Origin: Candidatus Latescibacterota bacterium
Lineage (GTDB): Bacteria > Krumholzibacteriota > Krumholzibacteriia > WVZY01
Direction of reading: 5' to 3'
DNA length: 64,000 bases
NCBI GenBank assembly: GCA_011772205.1
Contig: WVZY01000077.1
Span: 17,868-81,867 of the forward strand
The position numbers and the translations under genes were made by a program. Under the pieces are notes generated by a model. That model did not search any database. It was not told the origin of the DNA and saw nothing but the letters and a program-made list of their open reading frames with translations. This document shows positions 7,973-17,200 of this stretch, in pieces. Numbering within the stretch: position 1 is the stretch's first letter; every line of letters begins with the position of its first letter.

Positions 7973-10900
7973 TTACTTTAGCAATATCATCTTTCTTGTT
8001 TTAACAAACTTCTTCGTTACGAGCTTGTAGAAATACACGCCGCTCGAGACCGGCTGTCCTGCATCGTTGCGGGCGTTCCAGCCTTTGGCATATTCACCCG
8101 CGGGATTCTCCTCGTTTACCAGCGTCTTCACCAGCTGCCCGGCGACGTTGTAGATTTTCAACGTCACATGGGCCCGTTCCTTGATCGAGTATTTGATTGT
8201 TGTGCTCGGATTGAATGGGTTCGGGTAGTTCTGGGCGAGGCTGTTTGTATAGTAGGGGGTGGCGTCTGCGCCTGAAGGATCTTCGACGGGTAGGCTAAAT
8301 AGATGCCGCAGGACACTGACCAGGTGATCCACACGATCAGGCACTCCTGCAGGAACATCGTCACGGATATAATGGAAGCTAAAGCCTGAGAGGACCACGG
8401 CAACCGGGTTGCCCAGCGCGTTCAACGTGTCGTACGCCACAACGGCACCGTCGTTCGCAGCGCCCGAGCCCCCGTACGTCATCTCCAGGGTCGTGCTCGC
8501 GACCGGCCGGATCACATCGAAGTCATTGATGCCCGGACAGCCGCCGTAGACAACGATCGTGTCTTCCTCGAGTGGAACACCGTGATCGAAGATCCCGCCA
8601 TCCTCACCGATCACCAGCGGCGATATAGAGAAGCTCACCGTGTGATCATCGTCCACCAACTGGTACGGAATGTACGTGCTGATGAACTGGGACGAGGACG
8701 GATTCGTCAGCGTTTCCCATTCTGAGGCCATGTTATCGCCGGAGAAGTAGATACCGGCTCCTACTGGGTCCGGATGCTGATCCATGAAGAAATAGAGCAT
8801 CGCGAAGTCATCCGTCTCGTTCGCGCTCATGTCACCAACCGTACCTCTGTTGAGGTTACCGGAGTTCCAGATAATCTTCCGGTAGTTCGGGAATAGCTGG
8901 TTTTGAACACTCCACATACGACCTGTAAGACCATTTCCGACCAACGAAGACGGCCCGCGCTTATCGAAGCGGTCGACCCAGTCCATGATCCCTATCATCT
9001 CGAACGCGGAATTGAAGTATGGCTCGGCACCTCTGCCGCTGAATTGATCAACATATAGGATGTTTCCGCCGTATCCACTGGGCAGGATCTGCATCTCCAT
9101 CGGGGCCGCGCAAGCCTCTTCGATATCGTCCACTGTGCCGGTGAATTGGCTCCACCACGTCGAAGTCACGTTGGCATCCGTCGCACCGAAAAAGAACCAC
9201 AAGGTGTCTCCGTTGGTGAAGAAATGATCATTCACATCGATGCAAAACCTGTCAGGCGCAGGACCGGTGCGAGGACCGCTATGCTCTGTAAAACACGTGT
9301 CGAGACGGAACTGATACCACTTCCGGCTGCCACAGATCACCGAGTCGACAACCGGCCAGCGATAACTATCCTCCACGATCTTATCGAGCGGCATCGGCTT
9401 GCTCTGAGGATCGCGGGAGAGATAGAAATAAACCGCAGATCCAAAACCGGTGTTCGGATCGCTCCCGAGGCCAAATGTCGGCTCGCTCACGGTAATGATT
9501 GCCGAGTCACCCGGTACATTATGTCCATCTAGATAAGATGTGATGTCGATCGCCGCACCGATTCTGGCCGTCCCAAGGGAGTCACCCCCCTCGGGAAAGG
9601 TATCGTTGAAAAGATCGATGTCTCGAACGCTGAATTGCGGACCCGTTACTCTGACCCGGATGAACCTCACGTTGTCGTAAAGAGGCCCATGCCTATGGCA
9701 GTCGGGTGGCTGGTAGGAATTGCAATAGAAACCGCACAGATCATAGCACCCGAGCGCGAGCTGTATCTGTTCAGCTCCCGGATCTATCAAGTCTGCATAA
9801 CTTTCAATCCATCGATGCCACCTTGGACCGTATCCGAAATTAATCCAAGCACGATCTCTCCAGTCTCCAGGGCAGCCCCCAATCCAGGTCCGGGCATGCC
9901 AGATAAAAGCGACCAATTCGGTGAAGGGATTGTCTTCGTATACGTCTATTTCGAAATACGCAGCATCTGCATCAGATGGAACGGGACTGCCGTAAATGTC
10001 CGTATCCCAATCAATGAGCGGCGACCAGATCTCATTCGTGAGATAAAGCATTCCTCCATCCACTTCCTTCCCATATGGCACCGCTTTCTGTGCGGGATGG
10101 CCGGCACAAGCCATGTCGACCGTCGATCCCTTGAAGAATCCCCACAGAAAAGAGAGATTGTGCACGCAGGGATCTTCTTGGAGGACGGCACTTCCAGGGA
10201 ACAGCCCCGCAAAATCCCCGTATGCCAGTTTGGCGTCTGCGTACCAATCTCCATCGGCTGTTGCCGTATCCCCAACCGCTTCCGATTCGAAATCCTGGTA
10301 GTCGAGCGTGCTCGCAGTATCCGACACGAGGATGCTGTCGATGACGATCGCTCCATCGGAGTTATACATCCCATCTTGATCGGACCAGCCAGTATCGGAG
10401 TCAAAGCGGAAACGAAATATCACCGAACCATCGAGCGAGTCTGCCGGTACGGTCAGGTTTGCCGTGATGTCCCCGTCTCCATCCAAAGCGAGCAAGTCAA
10501 CCCATGCACCGTCCTTATTTCTGTATTGAACATACGTGTAGTCGCAGTATGGCTCGGTATCATGATGTGCTTTGAAGGAGAGTGTCACATCGCCGCTGGT
10601 TGCAAATTCAACCGACTGGAACCGCTGGCCCCATGAATTTCCATACCCGGGCAGTTTCTTGTACGAGCAGAGATAGGTATCCGAGGCATTCGGCCTGGCG
10701 CCGCACCACAGGGACTGGTTCCCTTCGATTGGCACCAATCCGCCAAAGTCGCCACCATTCAATCCTGAAAAATCGTCCACATGGAAAAACACTCCCATAG
10801 GAGCTGTGAGATCAACGCCGAACCAGCCCTGCGGATCAGCCATGCCCGGGCCATCAAAATCAAAATCTGCCAGCACAAATGTTTCCACAACAGCTGTAGC

Positions 10901-11065
10901 GAAAAGCTCCCTCGCATCCAGCGGCATGTCGCTTCCTGTGTTGTACTCGTGAAAGATGTATCTCTTAGGGCTGCTCTTTTCAGGAGCCTTTCGCGCGAAG
11001 CTCCCCCAGGAAACCAGCATCAATGTCAACACCGCAATAAAAAGGCAAATCCATCGCCGTTTCAT
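7973..11065 (-). CDS. giant secreted protein, paralog A, with FlgD-Ig-like C-terminal export domain
   Basis: The 1030-residue protein has a signal peptide (about residues 1-25). Its N-terminal beta-rich module contains FHVDDFSGLNGGDFG, LWCGARP, LPGYGNSWGQ and FRFDSDTGWSDQDG and resembles MAM/jelly-roll parts of immune-inhibitor-A-like proteins. A related second half-repeat follows (about 270-480), then a middle domain ILYVDQFSGRGAEPYF ... IIWNSGNLNRGT ... GIYFSGDNMASEW. The C-terminal about 85 residues are a FlgD-Ig-like domain (SLAQNYPNPFNPSTTIKYS) ending KMILLK, a type used as an export signal in FCB bacteria. No catalytic residues of a known enzyme were seen. ATG 11065 follows AAGGAGG. Two paralogs lie at 13662-16784 and 17201-20314. 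Secretion is well supported; function is unknown. Confidence 0.85.
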   Translation of the reverse strand: MKRRWICLFIAVLTLMLVSWGSFARKAPEKSSPKRYIFHEYNTGSDMPLDARELFATAVVETFVLADFDFDGPGMADPQGWFGVDLTAPMGVFFHVDDFSGLNGGDFGGLVPIEGNQSLWCGARPNASDTYLCSYKKLPGYGNSWGQRFQSVEFATSGDVTLSFKAHHDTEPYCDYTYVQYRNKDGAWVDLLALDGDGDITANLTVPADSLDGSVIFRFRFDSDTGWSDQDGMYNSDGAIVIDSILVSDTASTLDYQDFESEAVGDTATADGDWYADAKLAYGDFAGLFPGSAVLQEDPCVHNLSFLWGFFKGSTVDMACAGHPAQKAVPYGKEVDGGMLYLTNEIWSPLIDWDTDIYGSPVPSDADAAYFEIDVYEDNPFTELVAFIWHARTWIGGCPGDWRDRAWINFGYGPRWHRWIESYADLIDPGAEQIQLALGCYDLCGFYCNSYQPPDCHRHGPLYDNVRFIRVRVTGPQFSVRDIDLFNDTFPEGGDSLGTARIGAAIDITSYLDGHNVPGDSAIITVSEPTFGLGSDPNTGFGSAVYFYLSRDPQSKPMPLDKIVEDSYRWPVVDSVICGSRKWYQFRLDTCFTEHSGPRTGPAPDRFCIDVNDHFFTNGDTLWFFFGATDANVTSTWWSQFTGTVDDIEEACAAPMEMQILPSGYGGNILYVDQFSGRGAEPYFNSAFEMIGIMDWVDRFDKRGPSSLVGNGLTGRMWSVQNQLFPNYRKIIWNSGNLNRGTVGDMSANETDDFAMLYFFMDQHPDPVGAGIYFSGDNMASEWETLTNPSSSQFISTYIPYQLVDDDHTVSFSISPLVIGEDGGIFDHGVPLEEDTIVVYGGCPGINDFDVIRPVASTTLEMTYGGSGAANDGAVVAYDTLNALGNPVAVVLSGFSFHYIRDDVPAGVPDRVDHLVSVLRHLFSLPVEDPSGADATPYYTNSLAQNYPNPFNPSTTIKYSIKERAHVTLKIYNVAGQLVKTLVNEENPAGEYAKGWNARNDAGQPVSSGVYFYKLVTKKFVKTRKMILLK

Positions 11066-11283
11066 CAGCTTCCTCCTTATTGAAGAGAATCACCCATGAA
11101 TTTGAAAAGCAGTAACTCCCGTATTCCCCGCCAAATGAACTTGTACTCCTTGCTGGAAATGATGGAATCAACATTTCGCGGGCTGCAGTTCAATGCGAGG
11201 CGCTGTATGAAGTCGCGGCAGTGATGTAAAGAAAAATGAGAGAAGAGATCAGTCGGTGAAGCAATCCAGGTAGTCAACGAGAA

Positions 11284-11326
11284 TGCACCTCGCACCCTAT
11301 GTTTGCAGGTGCGCGGGAGAGGTGCA
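11284..11326 (-). promoter_or_regulatory. nested hairpin in the leader of paralog A
   Basis: The outer arms TGCACCT/AGGTGCA (11320-11326 with 11284-11290) and inner arms CGCACC/GGTGCG (11308-11313 with 11291-11296) stack into a 13-bp stem with one 6-nt bulge. It lies in the transcribed leader, about 40 nt after the predicted start. It has no terminator T-tract and matches no riboswitch class I know. Confidence 0.5.
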
Positions 11327-11371
11327 CGACAGAACATCTGCCTTCCCCCCCAGGTAGTCGGCTGATTCATT

Positions 11372-11400
11372 ATATTACCATAGATTACTTTAATTTTCAA
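11372..11400 (-). promoter_or_regulatory. promoter of giant protein gene A
   Basis: Minus-strand TTGAAA (11400-11395), 17-nt spacer ending CTATGG, then TAATAT (11377-11372). TGG gives an extended -10. The predicted start is near 11365, about 300 nt before the ATG. Confidence 0.6.
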
Positions 11401-11602
11401 GGAATCACTTAATTCGCAGCGCCCTCGACCTCCTGCGAAAAAATCTCCTTGTCCTGCTCCAGCGACATCCCTCAGAATCCCCACGTAAGAGCCGATCTCA
11501 CAGGCGTCTGAGCCCTGACAGAGGTGCTCGACCTCCTGGCCGGCTTCTTGCAATCAGAAAAATGATAACCCATTGTGAATAAAAATCATCCAGTAGTCAG
11601 CG

Positions 11603-13414
11603 ATGCGTGAAAACCAGCATAACGCTTCCCTTGAGAGTGACTTTACGCTCGAAGCCGTGGCCGGCGCGCTCGGGCGCTCCGGTTTTCTCAGCCTCCCGCA
11701 AATCAAAGAGATATCCAAGTCTTCCGTCGTGAAGCGAGCACACCTCAGGAACAAGCTCAAAACCAAGGAGTCCGATAAGCCTTTCGTGTCACCGGTCGAG
11801 ATCATTGCCGAATTTGGCTTTCCGAGCACGAATCCCCGGCGGGATCAAATGGACGAAGCCGAGATCTGCGAGGCGCTCTCTAGAACGATGAATGTCCCGT
11901 TCGTTCGGATCGATCCTCTGAAGCTCGACGTAAAAAGTGTTTGCAGCATCGTTTCCAAACCGTTTGCCCGAAAACATCTTCTCGTCCCCATCAAGATCAA
12001 AGGCGGGGCGCTCACCGTTGCCATGGTGAATCCATTCGACCGCGAAATGATCAACAGCCTCGAAGACGTTACCGGCTGCACGGTGGTGCCCGTACTCGGG
12101 ATGAGGAGCGAGATTCTAAAAACGATCAACGAGGTCTTTGCGTTCGAGCACAGCCTGATGAAAGCAGAGAAGCTCCGGGATGCCGGCTATGACCTGGGAA
12201 ATCTCGAACAGCTCGCCGAAATGATGACCGAGGAGGAAATCGACGCCTCCGATAAACACATCATCAAAGCCGTCGACCTGCTATTCCAGTATGCATATGA
12301 ACAGCGGGCGAGCGACATCCATCTCGAGCCGAAGAGGGACAAAGGCGTGGTGCGCCTTCGAATCGACGGCAGGCTCCATGACACCCACTCGATTCCCAAA
12401 AAGATCTACCCTTCTTTCGTTTCTCGAATCAAGATCATGGCACGGATGGACATCGCTGAGAAGCGCAAGCCTCAAGACGGACGCATCAAAACGAGCTCAA
12501 AAGATGCCGAGGTGGAGCTCCGTGTTTCCATTGTTCCCGTCGCATTCGGGGAAAAGATCGTCATCCGCATATTCGATCCCAGCGTTCTCATGCAGGATCT
12601 CTCCTCGCTCGGGTTTTTCCCCGATCAGCTGGAGGCGTTCCAGAGATTTTTACACCGTCCATACGGCATCATCCTCGTCACCGGACCGACGGGGAGTGGG
12701 AAAACGACGACCCTTTACTCGGCGCTTCGGTATCTGTCGAATCCGGAAGTCAACATTACGACGATCGAGGATCCCATCGAGATGATCTATGAGCCGTTCA
12801 ATCAGATCGCCGTTCAGTCCCAGATTGGCATCACGTTCTCCACCGCTTTGAGGAACGTCCTCCGTCAGGACCCGGATATTATTATGGTCGGAGAGATTCG
12901 CGATCGAGAGACGGCCGAGTATGCGATCCAGGCGGCTCTCACGGGCCATCTGGTTCTTACGACACTCCACACGAACAACGCCGTTGGAGCCGTTACGCGG
13001 CTTACGGACTTGGGAGTGGAACCGTTTCTCATTGCATCTACGGCTCTCGGTGTGATTGCCCAGCGCCTTGTCCGGATGGTGTGCAAAGAGTGCGATGTTC
13101 CCGCCCAGATCTCTGAAGAAGAGAAACGTCTCCTTTGCCTAGAAGATGACGTTGATCTTTCTAACTTGCGCGCAGGAAAAGGATGCGAGAAGTGCCGCAA
13201 TACGGGCTATAAAGGACGCACAGGGGTTTACGAAGTTTTGGAAGCAACGGAGGAAATTCGCCTGCTAGTCAGGGACTGTGCGGATGAGAAGGACATCGAA
13301 AGAGCTGCGCGGCGCTCTCAGATGAGACCGCTCCTCTCGAGCGCGATAGAGAATCTCATTGCCGGAAAAACGACGGTTGAAGAGATTTTGCGCGTCGTTC
13401 CGCTGGCCGGATAA
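11603..13414 (+). CDS. pilB: type IV pilus assembly / type II secretion ATPase PilB/GspE
   Basis: The 603-residue protein has an N-terminal GSPII_E_N-like domain (about residues 60-185) and then the hexameric ATPase domain. Walker A is GPTGSGKTT (361-369); the Asp and His boxes include RASDIHLEP (near 235) and GHLVLTTLHTN, and the Walker B region is DPDIIMVGEIRDRETAEYAI. A zinc-binding four-cysteine insert (CKEC ... CEKC) near 496-548 is typical of PilB/GspE. It should power extension of a pilus or pseudopilus from the cytosolic face of the inner membrane. No pilC, pilT, pilM-Q or pilin gene is in the window, so it is an orphan here. It sits on the opposite strand between two giant secreted protein genes. 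Confidence 0.93.
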   Translation: MRENQHNASLESDFTLEAVAGALGRSGFLSLPQIKEISKSSVVKRAHLRNKLKTKESDKPFVSPVEIIAEFGFPSTNPRRDQMDEAEICEALSRTMNVPFVRIDPLKLDVKSVCSIVSKPFARKHLLVPIKIKGGALTVAMVNPFDREMINSLEDVTGCTVVPVLGMRSEILKTINEVFAFEHSLMKAEKLRDAGYDLGNLEQLAEMMTEEEIDASDKHIIKAVDLLFQYAYEQRASDIHLEPKRDKGVVRLRIDGRLHDTHSIPKKIYPSFVSRIKIMARMDIAEKRKPQDGRIKTSSKDAEVELRVSIVPVAFGEKIVIRIFDPSVLMQDLSSLGFFPDQLEAFQRFLHRPYGIILVTGPTGSGKTTTLYSALRYLSNPEVNITTIEDPIEMIYEPFNQIAVQSQIGITFSTALRNVLRQDPDIIMVGEIRDRETAEYAIQAALTGHLVLTTLHTNNAVGAVTRLTDLGVEPFLIASTALGVIAQRLVRMVCKECDVPAQISEEEKRLLCLEDDVDLSNLRAGKGCEKCRNTGYKGRTGVYEVLEATEEIRLLVRDCADEKDIERAARRSQMRPLLSSAIENLIAGKTTVEEILRVVPLAG

Positions 13415-13661
13415 AATTCGTTCGTCCACTATCCGGATACGCACCCTACGGCCTATTGCTTGGCAAAGACGATACGACCACTGGCTGCGTAAACTTCGCA
13501 CAATCGCTGGGCAGGCAAACACCATACAGCCGCTGTCCGGGCAAGCAAAACTTATAGATGCGACAATACGAAGGGGCACTCCGCGCCTCAACATCTCGCT
13601 GAAATCGCGTCGTACCCCCTCGCACGATCTTAACCAGGCAAATCTTCCCTCTGCTCTCCCC
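13415..13661. other. convergent gap between pilB and paralog B
   Basis: 247 nt with short imperfect repeats of GGCAAGCAAA-like sequence near 13460-13550 and no recognisable gene or terminator. Confidence 0.3.
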
Positions 13662-16600
13662 CTACTTCAAAAGTATCATTTTCTTCGTCTGCGTGAAATT
13701 CTTCGTCACAATTCTGTAGAAGTACACGCCACTGGAGACCGGATTGCCCTCGTCGTTGCGGCCATTCCATCCCTTGGTGTATTCTCCCGCAGGCTTCTCC
13801 TCGTTCACCAGCCTCCTCACCAGCTGACCCGCCACGTTGTAGACCTTCAAGGACACATGCGCACGCTCCTTGATCGAGTACTCTATGGTGGTAATCGGAT
13901 TGAACGGGTTCGGGTAGTTCTGGGCGAGGCTGTTCGTGTACCGTGGCGTTTCGCCAATTCCCGTGGGATCCGAGGGAAATGATACCAGGTGCCGGATGAT
14001 ATCGACCAAATGATCGTCACGATCCGATAGCGGTGCAGGAACATCGTCGCGGATGTAGTGGAAGCTGAATCCAGAGAGTACTACGCTGACCCGGTTCCCC
14101 AGTGCGTTCAACGTGTCGAACGCCACAACGGCACCGTCGGTGGCCAAACCTGTACCACCATAGGTCATCTCCAGACTCGTTCCTCCTGCCGGCTGAATCA
14201 CATCGAAGTCATTGATCGTCGGACAGCCGCCGTAGACAACGATCGTATCTTCCTCGTCCGGCACACCATGGTCGAAGATTCCTCCATCCTCGCCAATCAC
14301 CAGCGGCGACTTGCCGTGGCTGCCGGTATGATCGCCGCTGACCAGATTGTGCGAAATGAACTTGTTGATGAAGGCTGACGAGGAGGGATTGGTCAAGCCG
14401 GCCCATTCCTCGGCCATGTCATCACCGGAGAAGTAGATCCCTTCCATGGTCGGATTTGGATGCTGATCGAGGAAGAAGTCGAGCATCGCGAAATCATCCG
14501 CTTTAATATTGGAGCCATCCCCCACCGTCCCGCTGGAAAGATCTCCCGAATTCCATATGATCAGTTGGTAATTCGGGTGGAGCTGCTGTGCAACGTCTCG
14601 CACGTGATATCCTAAAGCATCTGCCGATAAAGGACCCACAAATGCACCACGCTTATCGAATCGATCAACTAGATGATCGATCTCCAATATTTCAAACGCG
14701 GAATCAAAGTATGGCTGAGCTCCACCAGCGTTGAATTGATCGACATAGAGAATATCTCCCCCTCTCGCCGGACCTGCACCTGGGAGAATCTGCATCTCCA
14801 TAGGCGCCGAGGCAGCCTCTGCGATATCCCATGTCGTACCGGATCCCTGACTCCAGTAGGTTTCCTCGCCCAATGTGTTCTCAGCACCAAAGAAGTAGTA
14901 CAGCGTATCGCCGTTTGTAAAGAGGTGGTCGTTTACATCGATACAGAATCCGTTAACGCGGATGGATACGCACGAACCATTGGACCTGGTACAAGCCGTA
15001 TCGCAACGGAATTGATACCATTTCGTGCCGCTAATGACCGTTGAATCGACCAGAGGCCAGCGGAAGCCGTCTTCTTCCAGCATATCCCCCATTTTCCCTG
15101 GCTGGCTCGGTGGATCGATTGAAAGGTAGCAGTAGACGGCCGAGCCAAATCCGCTTTTCGGATCGGGCTCCTTGAGACCGGCGTCCGGATCGTAGCAAGT
15201 TACAACCGCTGAATCGCCAGGTATAATGTTTGGGTCACTATAGGCTATATCGTGCGCCGCATCGATACGACCTGTTCCTAAAGATGTCCCATTCTCGGGG
15301 AACGTATCCTGGAAAAGGTCTAAGTCACGGGCACTCCACTGGGGGCCGTTCGTCGAAATACGCCGGATCTCGACATTATCGAACAGCGGCGAATGGCTGT
15401 GGCAGGGATCGAGAGAACCGTCAAAAAACCATTGCATATCCACAACGCCCAACGCAATCTGTATGTGAGAAGCGCCCGGATCGATATATTCACCTAAGGT
15501 GTAGGTGCTTCTGGACCAATCCTTGCGGGGACCATAGTAGATTCCAGATCCCTGGTCTTTCCACTGACCGGGACATCCATCTTTCCAGGATCGAACGTCC
15601 CATGTGTAATAGACGTAGAGGCCTGGCAGATCCCGGTACACATCGAACGATAACTCGATTGTCGATCCAACTCCGGCCAGAGCAACCGGTGGTGACCAGA
15701 TCGAATTAGTGATGTATTGGTCATACTCGTTCTTTTTTGGAACCGCAATCTGTTCGGGGTGGCCGCCACAAGCGTAGGTTTCAGTAGATCCCATGATAAA
15801 CGCCCACATGCAGCTGTAATTCCAATGGCAGGGATCTTCCTGCAGCAACGCTGAGCCTGGAAAGAGACCGGCAAAATCCCCGTACCCTGACTTTACGCAG
15901 CATTCCCAGTCGCCGTCCGTGGTGGCCAGATCGCCAGGGGACTCATCCTCGAAATCCTCGAAGTCATAAGTAGTGAGAGCCGTCTGTACGGTAATGCTGT
16001 CAACCAGTACGGCCCCGTCCGTGTTCAAGAAGCCGTCTTGATCTGAATACGCACCATCGGATCCGAAGTGGAAACGGATTTTTACGAAACCATCGTGTCC
16101 AGCAGGGATGGCGTCGGTCCGCAGCTGTTTGCTCCCAGTACCGTCGAATGTCGCGATGTTAACCCAATCATCACTGGCGATATCATCAATGTTTTCTATG
16201 GAGTCGCACGAGGTATTCGTCGCATATTCGAGGTATGTTTGGTCAAATCCCCCTTCAGAATCCCACGCGATGAGATAGCTGATAGCAATCGCCTCAGTAT
16301 CCGGCACCTCAATACACTTGAAGCACCACCCTTGATCCCAGTCGTTTCCATACCCAGGCAGTGCGGCGTAGACACATAAGACAGGATCTGCGGTATCCGG
16401 CCGCGCGCCGCACCAGGCCGATTGGTCGCCTTCCAAAGGCACTAGGAGGCCGAAGTCCCCTCCGTCAAGACCTGTAAAATCATCGACATGGAAGTAGCAG
16501 CCAAGTGCTGCTGTCCAGTCTTGACCGGTCCAACCTTCGTTCGTACAAAACACACCTCCCACATCAAATGTCCAGGAGCCAAGGATGACCGTGTCCGCCT

Positions 16601-16784
16601 GTAAGTATGACCTGAGTCCCTGCTCTTCCAAAGGACGATCCAAATCCAGGACGCTTAAAGGCTCTGGCTGTATTTCCCAGTTGGCTGGATTTCGCTCTTG
16701 AGAGACTTTGCGCGCAGATAGAAGCGATGCTAGCAAAGAGATCATCACCAAAGCGAACAACGTTTTTCTCGTGAAGGCGCTCAT
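13662..16784 (-). CDS. giant secreted protein, paralog B, with FlgD-Ig-like C-terminal export domain
   Basis: The 1040-residue protein has the same plan as paralog A: signal peptide, N-terminal module (GCYFHVDDFTGLDGGDFG, AWCGARP, LPGYGNDWDQGW), a second module (YDFEDFEDESPGDLATTDGD, FAGLFPGSALLQEDPC), middle domain (ILYVDQFNAGGAQPYF, IIWNSGDLSSGTVGDGS) and C-terminal FlgD-Ig-like domain ending KMILLK. Many cysteines are kept between paralogs, which suggests disulphides in the mature, exported protein. It is closer to paralog C than to A over the N-terminal half. The ATG at 16784 follows AGGAGG. The leader of about 195 nt holds a long stem, and the promoter has a palindrome at its predicted start. 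Function unknown. Confidence 0.85.
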   Translation of the reverse strand: MSAFTRKTLFALVMISLLASLLSARKVSQERNPANWEIQPEPLSVLDLDRPLEEQGLRSYLQADTVILGSWTFDVGGVFCTNEGWTGQDWTAALGCYFHVDDFTGLDGGDFGLLVPLEGDQSAWCGARPDTADPVLCVYAALPGYGNDWDQGWCFKCIEVPDTEAIAISYLIAWDSEGGFDQTYLEYATNTSCDSIENIDDIASDDWVNIATFDGTGSKQLRTDAIPAGHDGFVKIRFHFGSDGAYSDQDGFLNTDGAVLVDSITVQTALTTYDFEDFEDESPGDLATTDGDWECCVKSGYGDFAGLFPGSALLQEDPCHWNYSCMWAFIMGSTETYACGGHPEQIAVPKKNEYDQYITNSIWSPPVALAGVGSTIELSFDVYRDLPGLYVYYTWDVRSWKDGCPGQWKDQGSGIYYGPRKDWSRSTYTLGEYIDPGASHIQIALGVVDMQWFFDGSLDPCHSHSPLFDNVEIRRISTNGPQWSARDLDLFQDTFPENGTSLGTGRIDAAHDIAYSDPNIIPGDSAVVTCYDPDAGLKEPDPKSGFGSAVYCYLSIDPPSQPGKMGDMLEEDGFRWPLVDSTVISGTKWYQFRCDTACTRSNGSCVSIRVNGFCIDVNDHLFTNGDTLYYFFGAENTLGEETYWSQGSGTTWDIAEAASAPMEMQILPGAGPARGGDILYVDQFNAGGAQPYFDSAFEILEIDHLVDRFDKRGAFVGPLSADALGYHVRDVAQQLHPNYQLIIWNSGDLSSGTVGDGSNIKADDFAMLDFFLDQHPNPTMEGIYFSGDDMAEEWAGLTNPSSSAFINKFISHNLVSGDHTGSHGKSPLVIGEDGGIFDHGVPDEEDTIVVYGGCPTINDFDVIQPAGGTSLEMTYGGTGLATDGAVVAFDTLNALGNRVSVVLSGFSFHYIRDDVPAPLSDRDDHLVDIIRHLVSFPSDPTGIGETPRYTNSLAQNYPNPFNPITTIEYSIKERAHVSLKVYNVAGQLVRRLVNEEKPAGEYTKGWNGRNDEGNPVSSGVYFYRIVTKNFTQTKKMILLK
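13665..13960 (-). repeat. nearly identical 3' coding ends of the giant paralogs (copy in B)
   Basis: The last 290 nt or so of paralog B match the corresponding end of paralog C (17204-17500) with only scattered differences, and more loosely the end of A (7976-8240). This is higher identity than in the N-terminal coding parts, as expected for recent duplication or gene conversion acting on the export domain. Confidence 0.7.
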
Positions 16785-16881
16785 TTCCCGACCTCCTTCA
16801 AGAAATGATTGTGATGATAATGAAATAAGGGATAGAAGAGGAAGAATTCTTGTAGCGGGCTTCTTTGAAGATTAAAGATCT

Positions 16882-16934
16882 CCACAAGCCGTTCCGGATC
16901 ACGGGACAGGATCCAAATAGGACTGGGCTTGTGG
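16882..16934 (-). promoter_or_regulatory. nested stem in the leader of paralog B
   Basis: The 9-nt arms CCACAAGCC (plus strand 16882-16890) and GGCTTGTGG (16926-16934) are perfectly complementary. Between them lies an inner stem GGATC/GATCC (16896-16900 with 16910-16914). The element is in the transcribed leader, about 100 nt before the ATG. No T-tract follows, so it is not a terminator. Confidence 0.55.
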
Positions 16935-16964
16935 GTCACGCAACGAAACAAGACCGCCGCCCCC

Positions 16965-16979
16965 GTTCAATAATTGAAC
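16965..16979. promoter_or_regulatory. perfect palindrome at the predicted start of paralog B transcription
   Basis: GTTCAATAATTGAAC is a perfect 7+1+7 inverted repeat that covers the transcription start predicted from the promoter at 16985-17013. The position and symmetry suit a repressor operator. As a plus-strand terminator it would serve no gene. Confidence 0.5.
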
Positions 16980-16984
16980 TATTT

Positions 16985-17013
16985 TTTGTATCATATAATT
17001 CCGCAAAATTCAA
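16985..17013 (-). promoter_or_regulatory. promoter of giant protein gene B
   Basis: Minus-strand TTGAAT (17013-17008), 17-nt spacer ending TATATGA, then TACAAA (16990-16985). The spacer end ATGA mirrors the ATGG of the A and C promoters. The -10 is weak, so activation may be needed. Confidence 0.45.
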
Positions 17014-17136
17014 TCATATAAGACGCTAAATTCTTGGCTCGTCCTGCCCTGCAGTCATCTTATTAAATCAGAAACTTACTCGATCCTAACTGCTTACCAC
17101 GTAGGCGATTTCCTGCATCCCATGCATTCAATCATC

Positions 17137-17171
17137 AAAAAAACGTGGGCCTGTGAGTCAATCACCGGCCC
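17137..17171 (-). terminator. rho-independent terminator of paralog C
   Basis: On the minus strand GGGCC-G-GTGA-loop-TCAC-A-GGCCC forms a stem with one mismatch and a 5-nt loop, followed by ACG and seven T. It lies 30 nt after the stop codon. Confidence 0.8.
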
Positions 17172-17200
17172 TGGTTCCATCCCTCGATTCGAATCCATTC

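Larger units (their letters stand above)
11066..11602. other. long leader of paralog A and upstream region of pilB
   Basis: Reading leftwards, the paralog A promoter (11372-11400) gives a leader of about 300 nt with a nested hairpin at 11284-11326. The remaining 200 nt (11401-11602) lie upstream of the PilB-like gene; no clear promoter for it was recognised. No open frame here has coding character. Confidence 0.5.
16785..17200. other. leader of paralog B and 3' flank of paralog C
   Basis: This 416-nt gap holds, from right to left, the paralog C terminator (17137-17171), an AT-rich stretch, the paralog B promoter with its palindrome, and a structured leader. No further gene is visible. Confidence 0.6.

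Noticed and set aside
11284..11326. A c-di-GMP or other known riboswitch in the paralog A leader.
   Set aside because: The conserved core nucleotides of GEMM and other classes known to me are absent; only a nested stem is seen.
16965..16990. The palindrome GTTCAATAATTGAAC followed by T-rich sequence as a plus-strand terminator.
   Set aside because: No plus-strand gene ends there; its position on the predicted start of paralog B suits an operator better.
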